From the NCBI RefSeq assembly GCF_001562275.1, contig NZ_CP014304.1, forward strand, positions 4,340,001 to 4,404,000: a DNA stretch of 64,000 bases. Direction: 5' to 3'. Both the position numbers and the translations under genes were made by a program. Below, piece after piece: positions 44,246 to 53,257 of this stretch. Under the pieces are notes generated by a model. The model worked only from the letters and a program-made list of their open reading frames with translations, did not search any database and was not told the DNA's origin. Numbering within the stretch: the first letter of the stretch is position 1; each line of letters opens with the position of its first letter. The DNA is from Hymenobacter sp. PAMC 26628 (GTDB lineage Bacteria; Bacteroidota; Bacteroidia; Cytophagales; Hymenobacteraceae).

Positions 44246-45745
44246 CTAGGCGCGCCGCAAGTGGCGGCCTTCGCCCAGCCACAGGGCCCCCACGAAGGCC
44301 AGCGACAACCCCACGTGCCAGGCGTGGCGGGGGCCCCACGAAGCCATCGGCACCGCCCAGCCCAGCGCTACCAGCCCCACGGCCAGCGCCAGCCACAGGC
44401 CCAGCCGGCCCACCGGGTACGGCACCGGAAAGTGCCGCTCGCCCAGCCGCCAGCACAGCAAGGCCATCATGAAGTAGCAGGCCAGCGTGGCGATGGCCGA
44501 GCCCATGTAGCCCAGCACCGGAATGAGGAGGAAGTTGAGGGCGATGGTGAGCACGGCCCCACCGGCCCCGATGTAGGTGCCGTAGTAGGTTTTGTCGGTC
44601 AGCTTGAACCACACCGACAGGTTGTAGTACACGCCCAGAAACAGGTTGGCCAGCAGCAGCACCGGCACCACGGCCAGCCCCTGTAGGTACTCGCGGCGCC
44701 GCAGAAACAGGGCCCCGAAGTCCTCCACGTTCAGGCTGATAACCACGAATATCACTGCGCAGCACAGCGTAAACCACTTGAGCACCAGCGCGAACGTAGC
44801 CGGCGAGTTCTTCTCGGTGCTTTGGGCGAAGAAGAACGGCTCGGCCGCGTAGCGAAACGCCTGAATGACGAGCGACATGAAGATGCTGAGCTTGTAGCAC
44901 GCCCCGTAGATGCCCACCGCCGTGAGGCTGCTCTTCCCCGGGTAGAAGCCCGTGGGCAACCACTGGGCCAGCAAAATCCGGTCAAACGTTTCGTTCACCA
45001 TGCCGGCCAACCCCATCAGCATCAGCGGGTAGGCGTACTTCAGCAGTGGCCGCAGGGGGCCCCGGCTGAATTGAAACCGGAAGTCGAGCAGCTCGCGGCC
45101 CAACAGCAGCAGCGTGGCCGCGCTGGCCACCAGGTTGGCCAAAAACACGTAGCCCACGCCCAGGCCGGGGTCGTACACGCGGGCCACCAGGGGCCCCAGC
45201 GCGGGCAGCCACTTGCCGCTGGCCACAGCGGGGCACAGCACAATGAAGAACAGGTTCAGGGCCACGTTTACCACAATGCCGGCCATTTTGACGGTGGCAA
45301 ACTTGCGGGCCTGGTTTTCGAGCCGCAGCCGGGCAAACGGGATGGCCGACACGGCGTCGAAGCCCAAAATCAAGGCCATCCAATAGAAGTACCGCTCGTA
45401 GCCGGGCCCGATGTCGAGCAGGCCCAGCAGCGGGCGGGCCAGGGCCATCAGCAGCAGCGTGAGCCCGACGCTGCTCAGCAGCAGCAAGCTCAGGGAGCGG
45501 TCGTACAGCTCGCGGCGGTCGGTACCGGGGCGGTTGGCGAAGCGGAAGTACGTGGTTTCCATGCCGTAGGTAAACACCACGTTCAGAAACGATACGTAGG
45601 CGTACAGCGCCGTCACCACCCCGTATTCGGCCGCCGCAAACGCGCCCGTATAAATTGGCACCAGGAAGTACGTCAGCACCCGGCCCACGATGCTGCTCAC
45701 GCCGTACACCGCGGTTTGAGAAGCCAGCTTTTTGGCAATGCTCAT
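44246..45745 (-). CDS. Polysaccharide flippase (Wzx/MATE-like, oligosaccharyl-lipid flippase superfamily)
   Basis: This 499-aa integral membrane protein with about 12-14 helices should flip lipid-linked glycans to the periplasmic side. It begins MSIAKKLASQTAVYGVSSIV, followed by FLVPIYTGAFAAAEYGVVTA, a typical start of the PST/Wzx family. It contains MVNETFDRILLAQWLP in the middle and ends EGRHLRRA. It starts three bases after the enoyl-CoA hydratase gene stops, so the two are cotranscribed. In relatives the flippase is followed by dut and the nucleotidyltransferase; here foreign or decayed DNA of about 3 kb separates them. The transported glycan is unknown. Confidence 0.9.
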   Translation of the reverse strand: MSIAKKLASQTAVYGVSSIVGRVLTYFLVPIYTGAFAAAEYGVVTALYAYVSFLNVVFTYGMETTYFRFANRPGTDRRELYDRSLSLLLLSSVGLTLLLMALARPLLGLLDIGPGYERYFYWMALILGFDAVSAIPFARLRLENQARKFATVKMAGIVVNVALNLFFIVLCPAVASGKWLPALGPLVARVYDPGLGVGYVFLANLVASAATLLLLGRELLDFRFQFSRGPLRPLLKYAYPLMLMGLAGMVNETFDRILLAQWLPTGFYPGKSSLTAVGIYGACYKLSIFMSLVIQAFRYAAEPFFFAQSTEKNSPATFALVLKWFTLCCAVIFVVISLNVEDFGALFLRRREYLQGLAVVPVLLLANLFLGVYYNLSVWFKLTDKTYYGTYIGAGGAVLTIALNFLLIPVLGYMGSAIATLACYFMMALLCWRLGERHFPVPYPVGRLGLWLALAVGLVALGWAVPMASWGPRHAWHVGLSLAFVGALWLGEGRHLRRA

Positions 45746-45748
45746 GCG

Positions 45749-46540
45749 CTATTTTCCCTGAAATACCGCTGGCCGCTTCTCCACAAACGCCTGGGTACCT
45801 TCCTTAAAATCGTCGGTTTGGAACGCGCGGCCGAAGGCTTCGGTCTCCGCCACGTAGCCGTCCTGGCGGGGGTCGTAGCCGGCATTTACGCATTCGATGA
45901 CCAGCCCAAGCGCCACGGGGCCCTTGCTCAGCATCTTGGCCAGCAGCTGCTGGCAGAAACCCAACAGCTCCGCCAGCGGCACCACGTGGTTCACTAACCC
46001 CAGGCGCAGGGCCTCATCGGCCTTGATCATGTCGGCGGTCAGCATTAGTTCCAGGGCCTTGGCCTTGCCCACCAGTTGGGGCAGGCGCTGGGTGCCGCCA
46101 TAGCCGGGCAGCAGGCCCAGGCTCACTTCGGGCAGGCCGAAGCGGGCCGTGTCGGCGGCCACGCGCAGGTGGCAGGCCATGGCCAGCTCGCAGCCGCCGC
46201 CCAACGCGAAGCCATTCACGGCGGCCACCACCGGCTTGGGGCTGCGCTCGAACTGGGCAAACACCCGCTGCCCGTACGCCGACGCGCCCGCGGCCTGCAC
46301 GGCCGTGAGGGACGCCAGCTCGGCAATGTCGGCCCCCGCCACAAAAGCCTTTTCGCCGCTGCCCGTGAGCAGGATGGCGCGCACCGCCGGGTCGGCCAGG
46401 GCCTGCTGGGCCGCGGTGTCGAGCTCCGCAATGGTGGCCGCGTTCAGGGCATTCAGCTTGGCAGGGCGGTTGACGGTGAGGGTGAGCACGCCGGTGGCGG
46501 CATCGAGGTCGTAGAGCAGGTTATCGAAAGAAGTGGCCAT
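45749..46540 (-). CDS. Enoyl-CoA hydratase/isomerase (crotonase family)
   Basis: This 263-aa enzyme should add water across the double bond of a 2-enoyl-CoA in fatty-acid or amino-acid breakdown. The start at 46540 gives MATSFDNLLYDLDAATGVLT. The oxyanion-hole region is KAFVAGADIAELASL. Both catalytic Glu are present, in NGFALGGGCELAMACHLRVA and GLPEVSLGLLPGYGGTQRLP. Length and motifs fit a short-chain hydratase. It is the first gene of a pair with the flippase. A perfect TACCTTTG promoter element lies 25-32 bases upstream. Confidence 0.93.
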   Translation of the reverse strand: MATSFDNLLYDLDAATGVLTLTVNRPAKLNALNAATIAELDTAAQQALADPAVRAILLTGSGEKAFVAGADIAELASLTAVQAAGASAYGQRVFAQFERSPKPVVAAVNGFALGGGCELAMACHLRVAADTARFGLPEVSLGLLPGYGGTQRLPQLVGKAKALELMLTADMIKADEALRLGLVNHVVPLAELLGFCQQLLAKMLSKGPVALGLVIECVNAGYDPRQDGYVAETEAFGRAFQTDDFKEGTQAFVEKRPAVFQGK

Positions 46541-46564
46541 GAGGCGAGGGCTAAGCAGTTGGGT

Positions 46565-46572
46565 CAAAGGTA
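46565..46572 (-). promoter_or_regulatory. Bacteroidota -7 element upstream of the enoyl-CoA hydratase-flippase pair
   Basis: The minus strand reads TACCTTTG, the same octamer found at 19.2 and 53.2 kb. It lies 25 bases before the ATG, predicting a leader of under 20 bases. Confidence 0.5.
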
Positions 46573-46716
46573 GGGCCCCGGGCCGGTGCCCTACCCGGCG
46601 GGTGTTAAATCCACTGCCACAACTAAATACTGCTATTCGCCCATTACATTTACTTCGCCCCTTTTATCGAGCATTTCGGTTTCTATTTTTCCACCTCCAA
46701 CCTCCCTCTCCATACT

Positions 46717-47148
46717 ATGGGTGTTGTTTTCGAATTTAAAGAGTTCATTTCTAAGGGCAACGTACTCGACCTTGCTGTGGGCGTCATTATCGGCGCGGCG
46801 TTCGGCAAGATTGTCACTTCGCTCACCGACGACATCATCATGCCCATCGTGGGCCTAGGCCTGGGCCACGTCGATTTTACTAACCTCTTCGTGGCGCTAA
46901 ACGGTGGGCACTATGCTACCATCGCCGACGCCAAAAAGGCCGGGGCCGGCACCCTTAACTACGGCTTGTTCATCAACGCCGTCATCAACTTCCTCATCAT
47001 CGCCCTCATCATTTTCATGATTGTGAAGGCCACCAATAAAGTAAAGAAGGCGCCCGTAGAAGTAGCCCCCGTGGCCCCGGTGGACACCAAAGACCAAGTG
47101 CTGCTTGCCGAAATCCGCGACGCGCTGCGGGCCGGCGGCCGGCTATAA
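46717..47148 (+). CDS. mscL: Large-conductance mechanosensitive channel MscL
   Basis: This 143-aa inner-membrane channel opens under membrane tension and protects against hypo-osmotic shock. MGVVFEFKEFISKGNVLDLA is the amphipathic N-terminal helix. TM1 contains VGVIIGAAFGKIVTSLTDDI, the periplasmic loop FVALNGGHYATIADAKKAGA, and TM2 YGLFINAVINFLIIALIIFM. The cytoplasmic helix is preceded by a Pro/Val-rich linker. It is monocistronic with a strong terminator 20 bases after its stop. Confidence 0.97.
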   Translation: MGVVFEFKEFISKGNVLDLAVGVIIGAAFGKIVTSLTDDIIMPIVGLGLGHVDFTNLFVALNGGHYATIADAKKAGAGTLNYGLFINAVINFLIIALIIFMIVKATNKVKKAPVEVAPVAPVDTKDQVLLAEIRDALRAGGRL

Positions 47149-47166
47149 TTCGCCGTTAGCTGGCCC

Positions 47167-47231
47167 AGCCCGGCCGTCTGGCCGGGGCCCTGGCAAGCAG
47201 GGCCCCGGCCAGACGGCCGGGCTTCATTTTT
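47167..47231 (+). terminator. Intrinsic terminator of mscL
   Basis: A perfect 26-bp stem (47167-47192 with 47198-47223) around the loop GCAAG is followed by TCATTTTT. It is one of the longest stems in the window and contains the GGGGCCC core discussed in the findings. Confidence 0.85.
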
Positions 47232-47337
47232 GCAGCTCCCCCAGCGGTGCGCGCGGCCGGGTTAGCCCGAGCGAACTTATCTTAATTATTGCCGGTTGCC
47301 GCGGTGCTTCTCCAATTCCCTGCCTCTTCCCTGCTGC

Positions 47338-47715
47338 ATGAAAAACCTATTCGCCGCCGTTGGCCTCGCTACCCTAAGTGCGTTGGCCGCCGTTCCCGCT
47401 TTCGCCCAGTCGGCCCCGGCCGACCCGCGCCAGCCTAGCCTGACGGCCGAAGAAATCAAGCACAACCAGCAGATGCAGGTGTTGGAAGCGCGTGCTGGTG
47501 TGGCCACCGGCAACACCACCCTTGGCCGGGCGGCGGGCCCCGCGCGGCAGTACGATACCAAAGCCGGTGGCTTCACGGTGCGCAAGTTCAAGGCCGCGCC
47601 CGGCTCGGGCAAGCAGGAACGCGGCCAGATGCACCCAGCCGGCGGCGCCAACCCGTCGGGCAAGCCCCTGGTGCACAAGCACCCCCGCCGCAAAAAGCAC
47701 TTCCTGTTCTTCTAA
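47338..47715 (+). CDS. Small secreted basic protein of unknown function
   Basis: This 125-aa protein starts MKNLFAAVGLATLSALAAVP and is cleaved near AFAQ-SA. The mature part is about 100 residues and hydrophilic, with a helical stretch (TAEEIKHNQQMQVLEARAGV) and a strongly basic end (LVHKHPRRKKHFLFF). I do not recognise the family. The mature sequence ends with aromatic residues, but it is too short for a barrel. Its TAA stop is the first codon of an inverted-repeat element shared with the end of infB. Confidence 0.7.
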   Translation: MKNLFAAVGLATLSALAAVPAFAQSAPADPRQPSLTAEEIKHNQQMQVLEARAGVATGNTTLGRAAGPARQYDTKAGGFTVRKFKAAPGSGKQERGQMHPAGGANPSGKPLVHKHPRRKKHFLFF

Positions 47716-47960
47716 ATCACGGATTTTTGGATTAGGACGGATTTTTTGGATTTTGGAGATAGGCTGCTACGGGGCCCCAGGCTCAGTTCTTGGCAGCCCG
47801 CGCCACAGCCCTAGAAATACTTTTCGTTGACTTCTCTCCTGCGAGTATAAAAGGCGAGTATAAAAGCAAAAAGGCGACCTGAGAAGGTCGCCTTTTTGCT
47901 TTTAATGAATTGGCTACAAAGTCCGAAGCCTCCGTTTGAATCCAGAAAATCCGTGATTTA
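47713..47960. repeat. Inverted-repeat-bounded intergenic element between convergent genes
   Basis: TAAATCACGGATTTT-TGGATT (47713-47733) and the complement of 47938-47960 (TAAATCACGGATTTTCTGGATT) differ by one base. Each end begins with TAA, and these TAA are the stop codons of the small secreted protein (47713-47715) and infB (47958-47960). Inside are related GGATTTTTTGGATTTTGGA motifs and a strong terminator. Confidence 0.8.
47861..47904. terminator. Bidirectional intrinsic terminator after infB
   Basis: TAAAAGCAAAAAGGCGACCT and AGGTCGCCTTTTTGCTTTTA form a perfect 20-bp stem around GAGA. It terminates infB on the minus strand and the small secreted protein gene on the plus strand. Confidence 0.9.
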
Positions 47961-50900
47961 CAGGGTCCGCTTGATTTCTTTCTCTTCAAAGCCCTCAATG
48001 TTGTCGCCTTCCTGCAACTCGTTGAAGTTTTTGATGGAAATACCGCACTCGTAGCCCTGGCGCACTTCCGACACATCGTCTTTGAAGCGCTTGAGGTCCT
48101 GAATCTCGCCGGTGTGCAGCACAATGCCGTCGCGCACCACCCGCACGCGGGTGCGGCGGGTAAAGGTGCCGTCCGTCACCATACAGCCGGCAATGGTGCC
48201 GACCTTGGTAATGTTGAACACGATGCGCACCTCGGCGTTGGCCACCACCACTTCCTGCACCGTCGGGGCCAGCATGCCTTCCATGGCATCCTTCACCTCG
48301 TTGATGGCGTTGTAGATGATGCTGTACAAGCGCACGTCAATCTGCTCCTGCTCAGCCAGTTTGCGCGCACTCTGCGAGGGCCGCACCTGGAAGCCGATGA
48401 TGATGGCATCGGAGGCCGAGGCCAGCAGCACGTCGCTTTCTGAGATGGCGCCTACCCCTTTCGAGAGGATGTTCACCTTCACTTCCGGCGTGCTCAGCTT
48501 CAGCAGCGAGTCCGACAAGGCTTCCACCGAGCCGTCCACGTCGCCCTTCACCAAGATGTTCAGTTCCTTAAACGAGCCAATCGCCAGGCGGCGGCCAATC
48601 TCGTCGAGGGTGATGTGCTTCTTGGTGCGGATGCTCTGCTCACGGGCCAGCTGCAAGCGCTGGGTAGCCGTTTCGCGGGCTTCGCGCTCCGTCTCCATCA
48701 CCTGGATGCGGTCGCCGGCCTGCGGGGCCCCGGTCAGGCCGAGCACCTGCACCGGCGTAGCGGGCGGCGCCGTTTTCATTTTCTTGCCGCGGTGGTCGGT
48801 CATGGCCTTCACGCGGCCGTAGTGCGGGCCGGCCAGTACGATGTCGCCCACGTTCAGAGTACCGGTTTGAACCAGCACGGTGGTGACGTAGCCCCGGCCT
48901 TTATCAAGCGAGGCTTCGATAACGGTGCCAATGGCATTGCGGTCGGGGTTGGCTTTCAGCTCCAGCAGTTCGGCTTCGAGCAATACTTTCTCCAGCAGCT
49001 CCTCAATGCCGAGGCCTGACTTGGCCGATACCTCCTGGCTCTGGTACTTGCCGCCCCATTCTTCCACCAGAATATTGATCTGCGACAGCTCCTCGCGGAT
49101 TTTCTCCGGGTTGGCGCTAGGCTTGTCAATCTTGTTGAGGGCGATGATAATGGGCACCCCCGCCGCCTGGGCGTGGTTGATGGCTTCCTTCGTCTGGGGC
49201 ATCACCGAGTCGTCGGCGGCCACCACGATAATGGCAATGTCCGTCACCTTGGCACCGCGGGCCCGCATGGCCGTAAAGGCTTCGTGGCCCGGAGTGTCAA
49301 GGAAGGTAATCGGGTTGCCGTTCTTAGTTTTCACCTCGTAGGCGCCGATGTGCTGCGTGATGCCACCGGCCTCGCCGCGGGCCACGTTGGCGTCGCGGAT
49401 GTAGTCAAGCAGCGACGTTTTGCCGTGGTCAACGTGGCCCATGATGGTCACGATGGGGGCCCGGGGGCGCAGGTCTTCTTCTACGTCGCCGGCATCGATG
49501 CTGATTTCTTCTTCCTCGGCCGACAGGAATTCTACGTCATAACCGAATTCATCGGCAATCACGGTGATGGCTTCCGCGTCGAGGCGCTGGTTAATGGACA
49601 CAAACATGCCCATGCCCAGGCACACCTTGATGACCTCGTTCACGTTCACGTCCATCAGCGAGGCTAAGTCGTTGGCCGAGATGAATTCGGTGAGCTTGAG
49701 GGTCTTGGCGTCCAGCTCATTCTGAGCGCGCAGGGCCTCGCGGTCCTCGGCCAGCATGCTGCGCTTGTCGCGGCGGTACTTGGCGCGGTTGGTCTGGTTG
49801 GTTTTGTTGCCACCCAACTTGGCCAACGTTGCCTTGATTTGCTCTTGGATCTGCTTTTCAGCCTGCTCCGGCGTAAGGGCCGGGGCGTTGGGCCGGGGCG
49901 CAGCGGGCTGGCCGGGGCGATTGCCGCCGGCTTGGCCGGGGCGGTTGCCACCCGGCTGGCCGGGGCGGCTGGGGCCACCGCCACCTTGGTTGGGGCGGTT
50001 GCCTTGGTAGCCACCACCCGTGCCGGGCGTGTTAGTAGTGGTGCCGGTGCCCGTGCCGGGAGGGCCAGGTAAACGGGCGCGCTTCTTCTGGCCGGGGCCA
50101 GCGGGCAAGCCGCGCTTGTTAACATCGGACGACGCAATGGGCCGGGGGCCGCGCCCGCCGGGGCCCCGGCGGTCGTTGTTGGCAGCGGAAAGATCAATCT
50201 TGCCAAGTACCGTCAAGCCTTTCAGCTGGTCGGCCTTGGCAGTAATGGTGCCGGCCGGCTCTTCGGCCACGGGAACCGCAGCCTCGGGAACTACTGCAAC
50301 GGCCGGCGCGGCCGCCACGGGGGCAGCGGCTACTGGCGCGGCAGCCACCGGCGCGGGAGCAACCGGAGCCGGCGCAGGAACAGCCGCCGCAACGGGCGCT
50401 GCGGCCGGAGCCGGGGCGGGCGCCGCCACTGGGGCAGCAGCTTGCACCGGCGCAGCCACTGGCTGCGGGGCAACTGGAGCCGGGGCGGGCGCCGCGGCTA
50501 CCGGAGCAGCTACTACGGGTGCCGGGGCGGCTACCGGAGGGGCTGCAACTGGCGCAGTAGGCGCCTCTACAGGCTTGGGGCGGGGGGGTACCACGCGGCC
50601 ACGGCTGTCGAGCTCAATTTTACCCAGCACTTTCAGGCCAGGCACAGAGGGCGTTTCGGGCGCAGGGGCAGCCGGTGCTACCACCGCTACCGGAGCCTCG
50701 GGCGCTGCCTGGGCAGCCACCGGGGCCGGGGACGGCGTAGATACCGGGGCCGGTGTAGAGACTGGCGTGGGCGCAGGCTTCGCTGCCACTGCCGGCGCGG
50801 GGCGCGGCGGGGTGGGCGCAGGCTTAGGTACCGCGTCCAAATCGCTCTGGCGCTTGGCCTGAATGATTTTCTGCGACTCCTGCCGGTCGAGCGCCGACGA

Positions 50901-51065
50901 GGCAAACTCCTTCTCCAACAAGCTCACTTGGTCCGCGGTCAGCTTCGTGGTGGGCTTATTCTCTACTTGTGTTCCTTTTTTGGCCAGGGCCGCAACGGCC
51001 GTGTCCATGCCAATTCCCAGGTCTTTGGCCGCCTGTTGTAGCCGTTTCGGGGTTGCTTCCGCCAT
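47958..51065 (-). CDS. infB: Translation initiation factor IF-2
   Basis: This 1035-aa GTPase brings initiator tRNA to the 30S subunit and promotes subunit joining. An IF2_N-type domain (RLQQAAKDLGIGMDTAVAAL) opens the protein. Residues about 70-300 form a linker made almost only of Ala, Pro and Val, followed by a Gly/Arg/Pro-rich segment to about 390. The G domain starts at about 535 (VTIMGHVDHGKTSLLDYIRD; GITQHIGAYEV; FLDTPGHEAFTAMRARGA; ALNKIDKP). The C-terminal domains end IEGFEEKEIKRTL. The long linker is typical of Cytophagales IF-2. Third gene of rimP-nusA-infB, it starts 123 bases after nusA. Confidence 0.98.
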   Translation of the reverse strand: MAEATPKRLQQAAKDLGIGMDTAVAALAKKGTQVENKPTTKLTADQVSLLEKEFASSALDRQESQKIIQAKRQSDLDAVPKPAPTPPRPAPAVAAKPAPTPVSTPAPVSTPSPAPVAAQAAPEAPVAVVAPAAPAPETPSVPGLKVLGKIELDSRGRVVPPRPKPVEAPTAPVAAPPVAAPAPVVAAPVAAAPAPAPVAPQPVAAPVQAAAPVAAPAPAPAAAPVAAAVPAPAPVAPAPVAAAPVAAAPVAAAPAVAVVPEAAVPVAEEPAGTITAKADQLKGLTVLGKIDLSAANNDRRGPGGRGPRPIASSDVNKRGLPAGPGQKKRARLPGPPGTGTGTTTNTPGTGGGYQGNRPNQGGGGPSRPGQPGGNRPGQAGGNRPGQPAAPRPNAPALTPEQAEKQIQEQIKATLAKLGGNKTNQTNRAKYRRDKRSMLAEDREALRAQNELDAKTLKLTEFISANDLASLMDVNVNEVIKVCLGMGMFVSINQRLDAEAITVIADEFGYDVEFLSAEEEEISIDAGDVEEDLRPRAPIVTIMGHVDHGKTSLLDYIRDANVARGEAGGITQHIGAYEVKTKNGNPITFLDTPGHEAFTAMRARGAKVTDIAIIVVAADDSVMPQTKEAINHAQAAGVPIIIALNKIDKPSANPEKIREELSQINILVEEWGGKYQSQEVSAKSGLGIEELLEKVLLEAELLELKANPDRNAIGTVIEASLDKGRGYVTTVLVQTGTLNVGDIVLAGPHYGRVKAMTDHRGKKMKTAPPATPVQVLGLTGAPQAGDRIQVMETEREARETATQRLQLAREQSIRTKKHITLDEIGRRLAIGSFKELNILVKGDVDGSVEALSDSLLKLSTPEVKVNILSKGVGAISESDVLLASASDAIIIGFQVRPSQSARKLAEQEQIDVRLYSIIYNAINEVKDAMEGMLAPTVQEVVVANAEVRIVFNITKVGTIAGCMVTDGTFTRRTRVRVVRDGIVLHTGEIQDLKRFKDDVSEVRQGYECGISIKNFNELQEGDNIEGFEEKEIKRTL

Positions 51066-51188
51066 TCTATATTTCTCGCGAACGATACGCTTCTAAGTAC
51101 AAAGGTATTACATTAAATCTTGCCAGCGAGGCGCAAACCGCGCCCACTGGCGCGATTTAACTTCCTTGCCGTACCAGCCGCCCGGCCG

Positions 51189-52574
51189 TCATTGGGCCGC
51201 TTCGGCGGCTGAGCCAGCGCCCGTTTCCTCGGAGGTTGGAGCAGGGGCCCCGGCCTCAGTTGCTGTTTCCACATTTTCGGCCACGGGGGCTGGCTTTTTG
51301 CTGGCTTCGGCCTGCCGCTCGTCGAGGTCGTCGTCGTCGGCAAACTCTTGACGGATAACCCGGTAGAGGTCGTCCACCGTTTCTTCTTCCAACTCCGTGC
51401 GGCGCACGATGTCGTCTTTTTTCACGGCCAATACAGCGCGGCCGGTGTCGAGGCCTATTTTCTTCAGCTCGGCAATGATCCAGGGCTCAATCTCGTCGCT
51501 GAATTCTTCCAGCGAGATGTCTTCCTCGTAGTCAATGGCTTCGCGGAACACGTCGATTTCCATGCCCACCAACCGGCTGGCCAGCTTGATGTTGGCGCCG
51601 CCGCGACCAATGGCCAAGCTCACCTGGTCGGGCTTCATGAACACCGATACGCGGCCGTTTTCGGGGTTGATTTTCATCGAGCCCACTTTGGCCGGCGACA
51701 GGGCCCGGGCGATGTACAGCTCCAGGTTGTCGGTGTAGTTGATGATGTCGATGTTCTCGTTCTCCAGCTCGCGCACCACCGGGTGGATGCGGCTGCCCTT
51801 CATGCCCACGCAGGCGCCCACGGGGTCGATGCGCTCGTCGTAGCTTTCCACGGCCACTTTGGCGCGCTCGCCGGGCTCGCGCACCACGTTTTTGATGGTG
51901 ATGAGGCCGTCGTAAATCTCGGGCACTTCCAGCTCAAACAATCGCTCCAAGAACGCCGGGGCGGCGCGCGAAAGGATAATTTTCGGCGTGCCGTTGATGA
52001 CTTCCACGCGGTGCACCACGGCGCGCACGGTGTCGCCCTTGCGGAAGCGGTCCTTAGGAATCTGCTCGCCCTTGGGCATCACCAGCTCGTTGTCGTCCTT
52101 GTCCATGATGAGGGCCTCGCGGCTCCACACCTGGTACACTTCGCCGGTTACGATTTCGCCCACTTGGTCCTTGTACTTTTGGTACAGGTTGTCGCGCTCG
52201 AGGTCCTTCACGCGCTGAATCAGCGTCTGGCGGGCCATGAGCACGGCGCGGCGGCCGAAGTCTTCGAGCTTGATGGACACGGGCAGGGTTTCGCCTACTT
52301 CGAAGTCGGGCTCAATTTTCTGGGCCTCGGCCAGCGGAATCTTGTCGAAGTCCCAGATGTCCTCCGAGTTGTCGTCCACGATTTCGCGGTTGCGCCAGAT
52401 TTCTAAGTCGCCGTTGTCGGGGTTGATAATGACGTCGAAGTTGCTGTCCTCCTCAAACTTCTTGCGAATCATCGTGCGGAACACCTCGTCCAGGATGGAC
52501 ATCATCGTGGGCCGGTCGATGTTTTTGCTGCGCGCAAATTCGCCGAAGGATTCGATTAGTTCGTTGCTGTTCAT
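51189..52574 (-). CDS. nusA: Transcription termination/antitermination protein NusA
   Basis: This 461-aa protein binds RNA polymerase and nascent RNA, modulating pausing, termination and antitermination. The N-terminal domain is NELIESFGEFARSKNIDRPT; the S1 domain contains VGEIVTGEVYQVWSREALIM; KH1 and KH2 include GACVGMKGSRIHPVVRELEN and LAIGRGGANIKLASRLVGME. The tail from about 395 is acidic and disordered (EFADDDDLDERQAEASKKPA). In E. coli NusA represses its own operon by acting on a leader; here the operon leader carries an intrinsic terminator (53.1 kb), so a similar loop is plausible. Confidence 0.98.
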   Translation of the reverse strand: MNSNELIESFGEFARSKNIDRPTMMSILDEVFRTMIRKKFEEDSNFDVIINPDNGDLEIWRNREIVDDNSEDIWDFDKIPLAEAQKIEPDFEVGETLPVSIKLEDFGRRAVLMARQTLIQRVKDLERDNLYQKYKDQVGEIVTGEVYQVWSREALIMDKDDNELVMPKGEQIPKDRFRKGDTVRAVVHRVEVINGTPKIILSRAAPAFLERLFELEVPEIYDGLITIKNVVREPGERAKVAVESYDERIDPVGACVGMKGSRIHPVVRELENENIDIINYTDNLELYIARALSPAKVGSMKINPENGRVSVFMKPDQVSLAIGRGGANIKLASRLVGMEIDVFREAIDYEEDISLEEFSDEIEPWIIAELKKIGLDTGRAVLAVKKDDIVRRTELEEETVDDLYRVIRQEFADDDDLDERQAEASKKPAPVAENVETATEAGAPAPTSEETGAGSAAEAAQ

Positions 52575-52624
52575 AGTAATGGTCGGTAGTGCGGGGCCCC
52601 GGCAACGGGTACCCGCTAACTGGC

Positions 52625-53098
52625 TTACTTAAAAGAGATAACAACCGTGGCCTCCTTTATGTCCCCGAAAGGATAAAAGGCGGCGGGCAGGATGCTTTTT
52701 TTGGTTTTGACTTTAACGACTTCGGCAATCTCGACGCCCTCCGAAGTGGCGGCGAGCAGTTCGCCGGTTTTCTCGGTGCCGTCGGCCAGCTTAAGGGCCA
52801 GCGAGCGGCCGATGTGGCGCTGGTACTGGCGCGGGTCGGTGAGGGGCTGGTCGGCGCCGGGGCTCGTCACTTCGAGCGAGTAGGCGGCTTCTTCGCCGTA
52901 GTGCTCGTCGATGCGGCGGGCCAGGCGGCGGCTCACCTTAGCGCACTCTTCGATGCCCAAGCCCTGGGGCCCGTCGAGGGTGACCGTCACCTTGGGTAAA
53001 ACCGAATCGGAGACGGTAAGATTCACCAGGAACACGTCCACGTCGTCGCCGATGGCGTCGTGGAGCATTTGCAGCACTAAAGCGCGGTCGAGGACCAT
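52625..53098 (-). CDS. rimP: Ribosome maturation factor RimP
   Basis: This 157-aa factor is needed for 30S subunit maturation. The N-terminal alpha/beta domain contains VTLDGPQGLGIEECAKVSRR and YSLEVTSPGADQPLTDPRQY; the C-terminal SH3-like domain follows (SLALKLADGTEKTGELLAAT). It is the first gene of the rimP-nusA-infB operon, 50 bases before nusA. The promoter (53177-53208) and leader terminator (53121-53151) upstream are described separately. Confidence 0.96.
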   Translation of the reverse strand: MVLDRALVLQMLHDAIGDDVDVFLVNLTVSDSVLPKVTVTLDGPQGLGIEECAKVSRRLARRIDEHYGEEAAYSLEVTSPGADQPLTDPRQYQRHIGRSLALKLADGTEKTGELLAATSEGVEIAEVVKVKTKKSILPAAFYPFGDIKEATVVISFK

Positions 53099-53120
53099 AA
53101 ATTAACCCGGGGCTAGGACA

Positions 53121-53151
53121 AAAAAAGAGGGGACTGCGCGTCCCCTCTTTT
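53121..53151 (-). terminator. Intrinsic terminator in the rimP leader (candidate attenuator)
   Basis: On the minus strand AAAAGAGGGGAC pairs perfectly with GTCCCCTCTTTT around a 5-base loop, and the stem runs into seven T, 20 or so bases before the rimP ATG. It lies between the promoter and the first gene, and the plus-strand gene on the other side points away, so it is not there to end a neighbouring gene. Confidence 0.75.
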
Positions 53152-53176
53152 CAGATTGAATACCAAACTTCGGGTG

Positions 53177-53208
53177 CAAAGGTACGGCGTTGCCGCCGCC
53201 AAAGCAAA
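53177..53208 (-). promoter_or_regulatory. Consensus Bacteroidota promoter of the rimP-nusA-infB operon
   Basis: Read on the minus strand: TTTG (53208-53205), 20 bases, TACCTTTG (53184-53177). Both boxes are exact and the spacing matches the established primary-sigma consensus of Bacteroides. The predicted start is near 53170, giving a leader of about 70 bases that contains the terminator. Confidence 0.75.
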
Positions 53209-53224
53209 CCGCGCCGGGGGCCCC

Positions 53225-53232
53225 TACCTTTG
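53225..53232 (+). promoter_or_regulatory. Bacteroidota -7 element of the PH-like membrane protein gene
   Basis: An exact TACCTTTG 26 bases before the ATG, back to back with the rimP promoter. No TTTG is present at -33. Confidence 0.5.
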
Positions 53233-53257
53233 GCCGCCGTACCGTTTTGGCCGCCTT

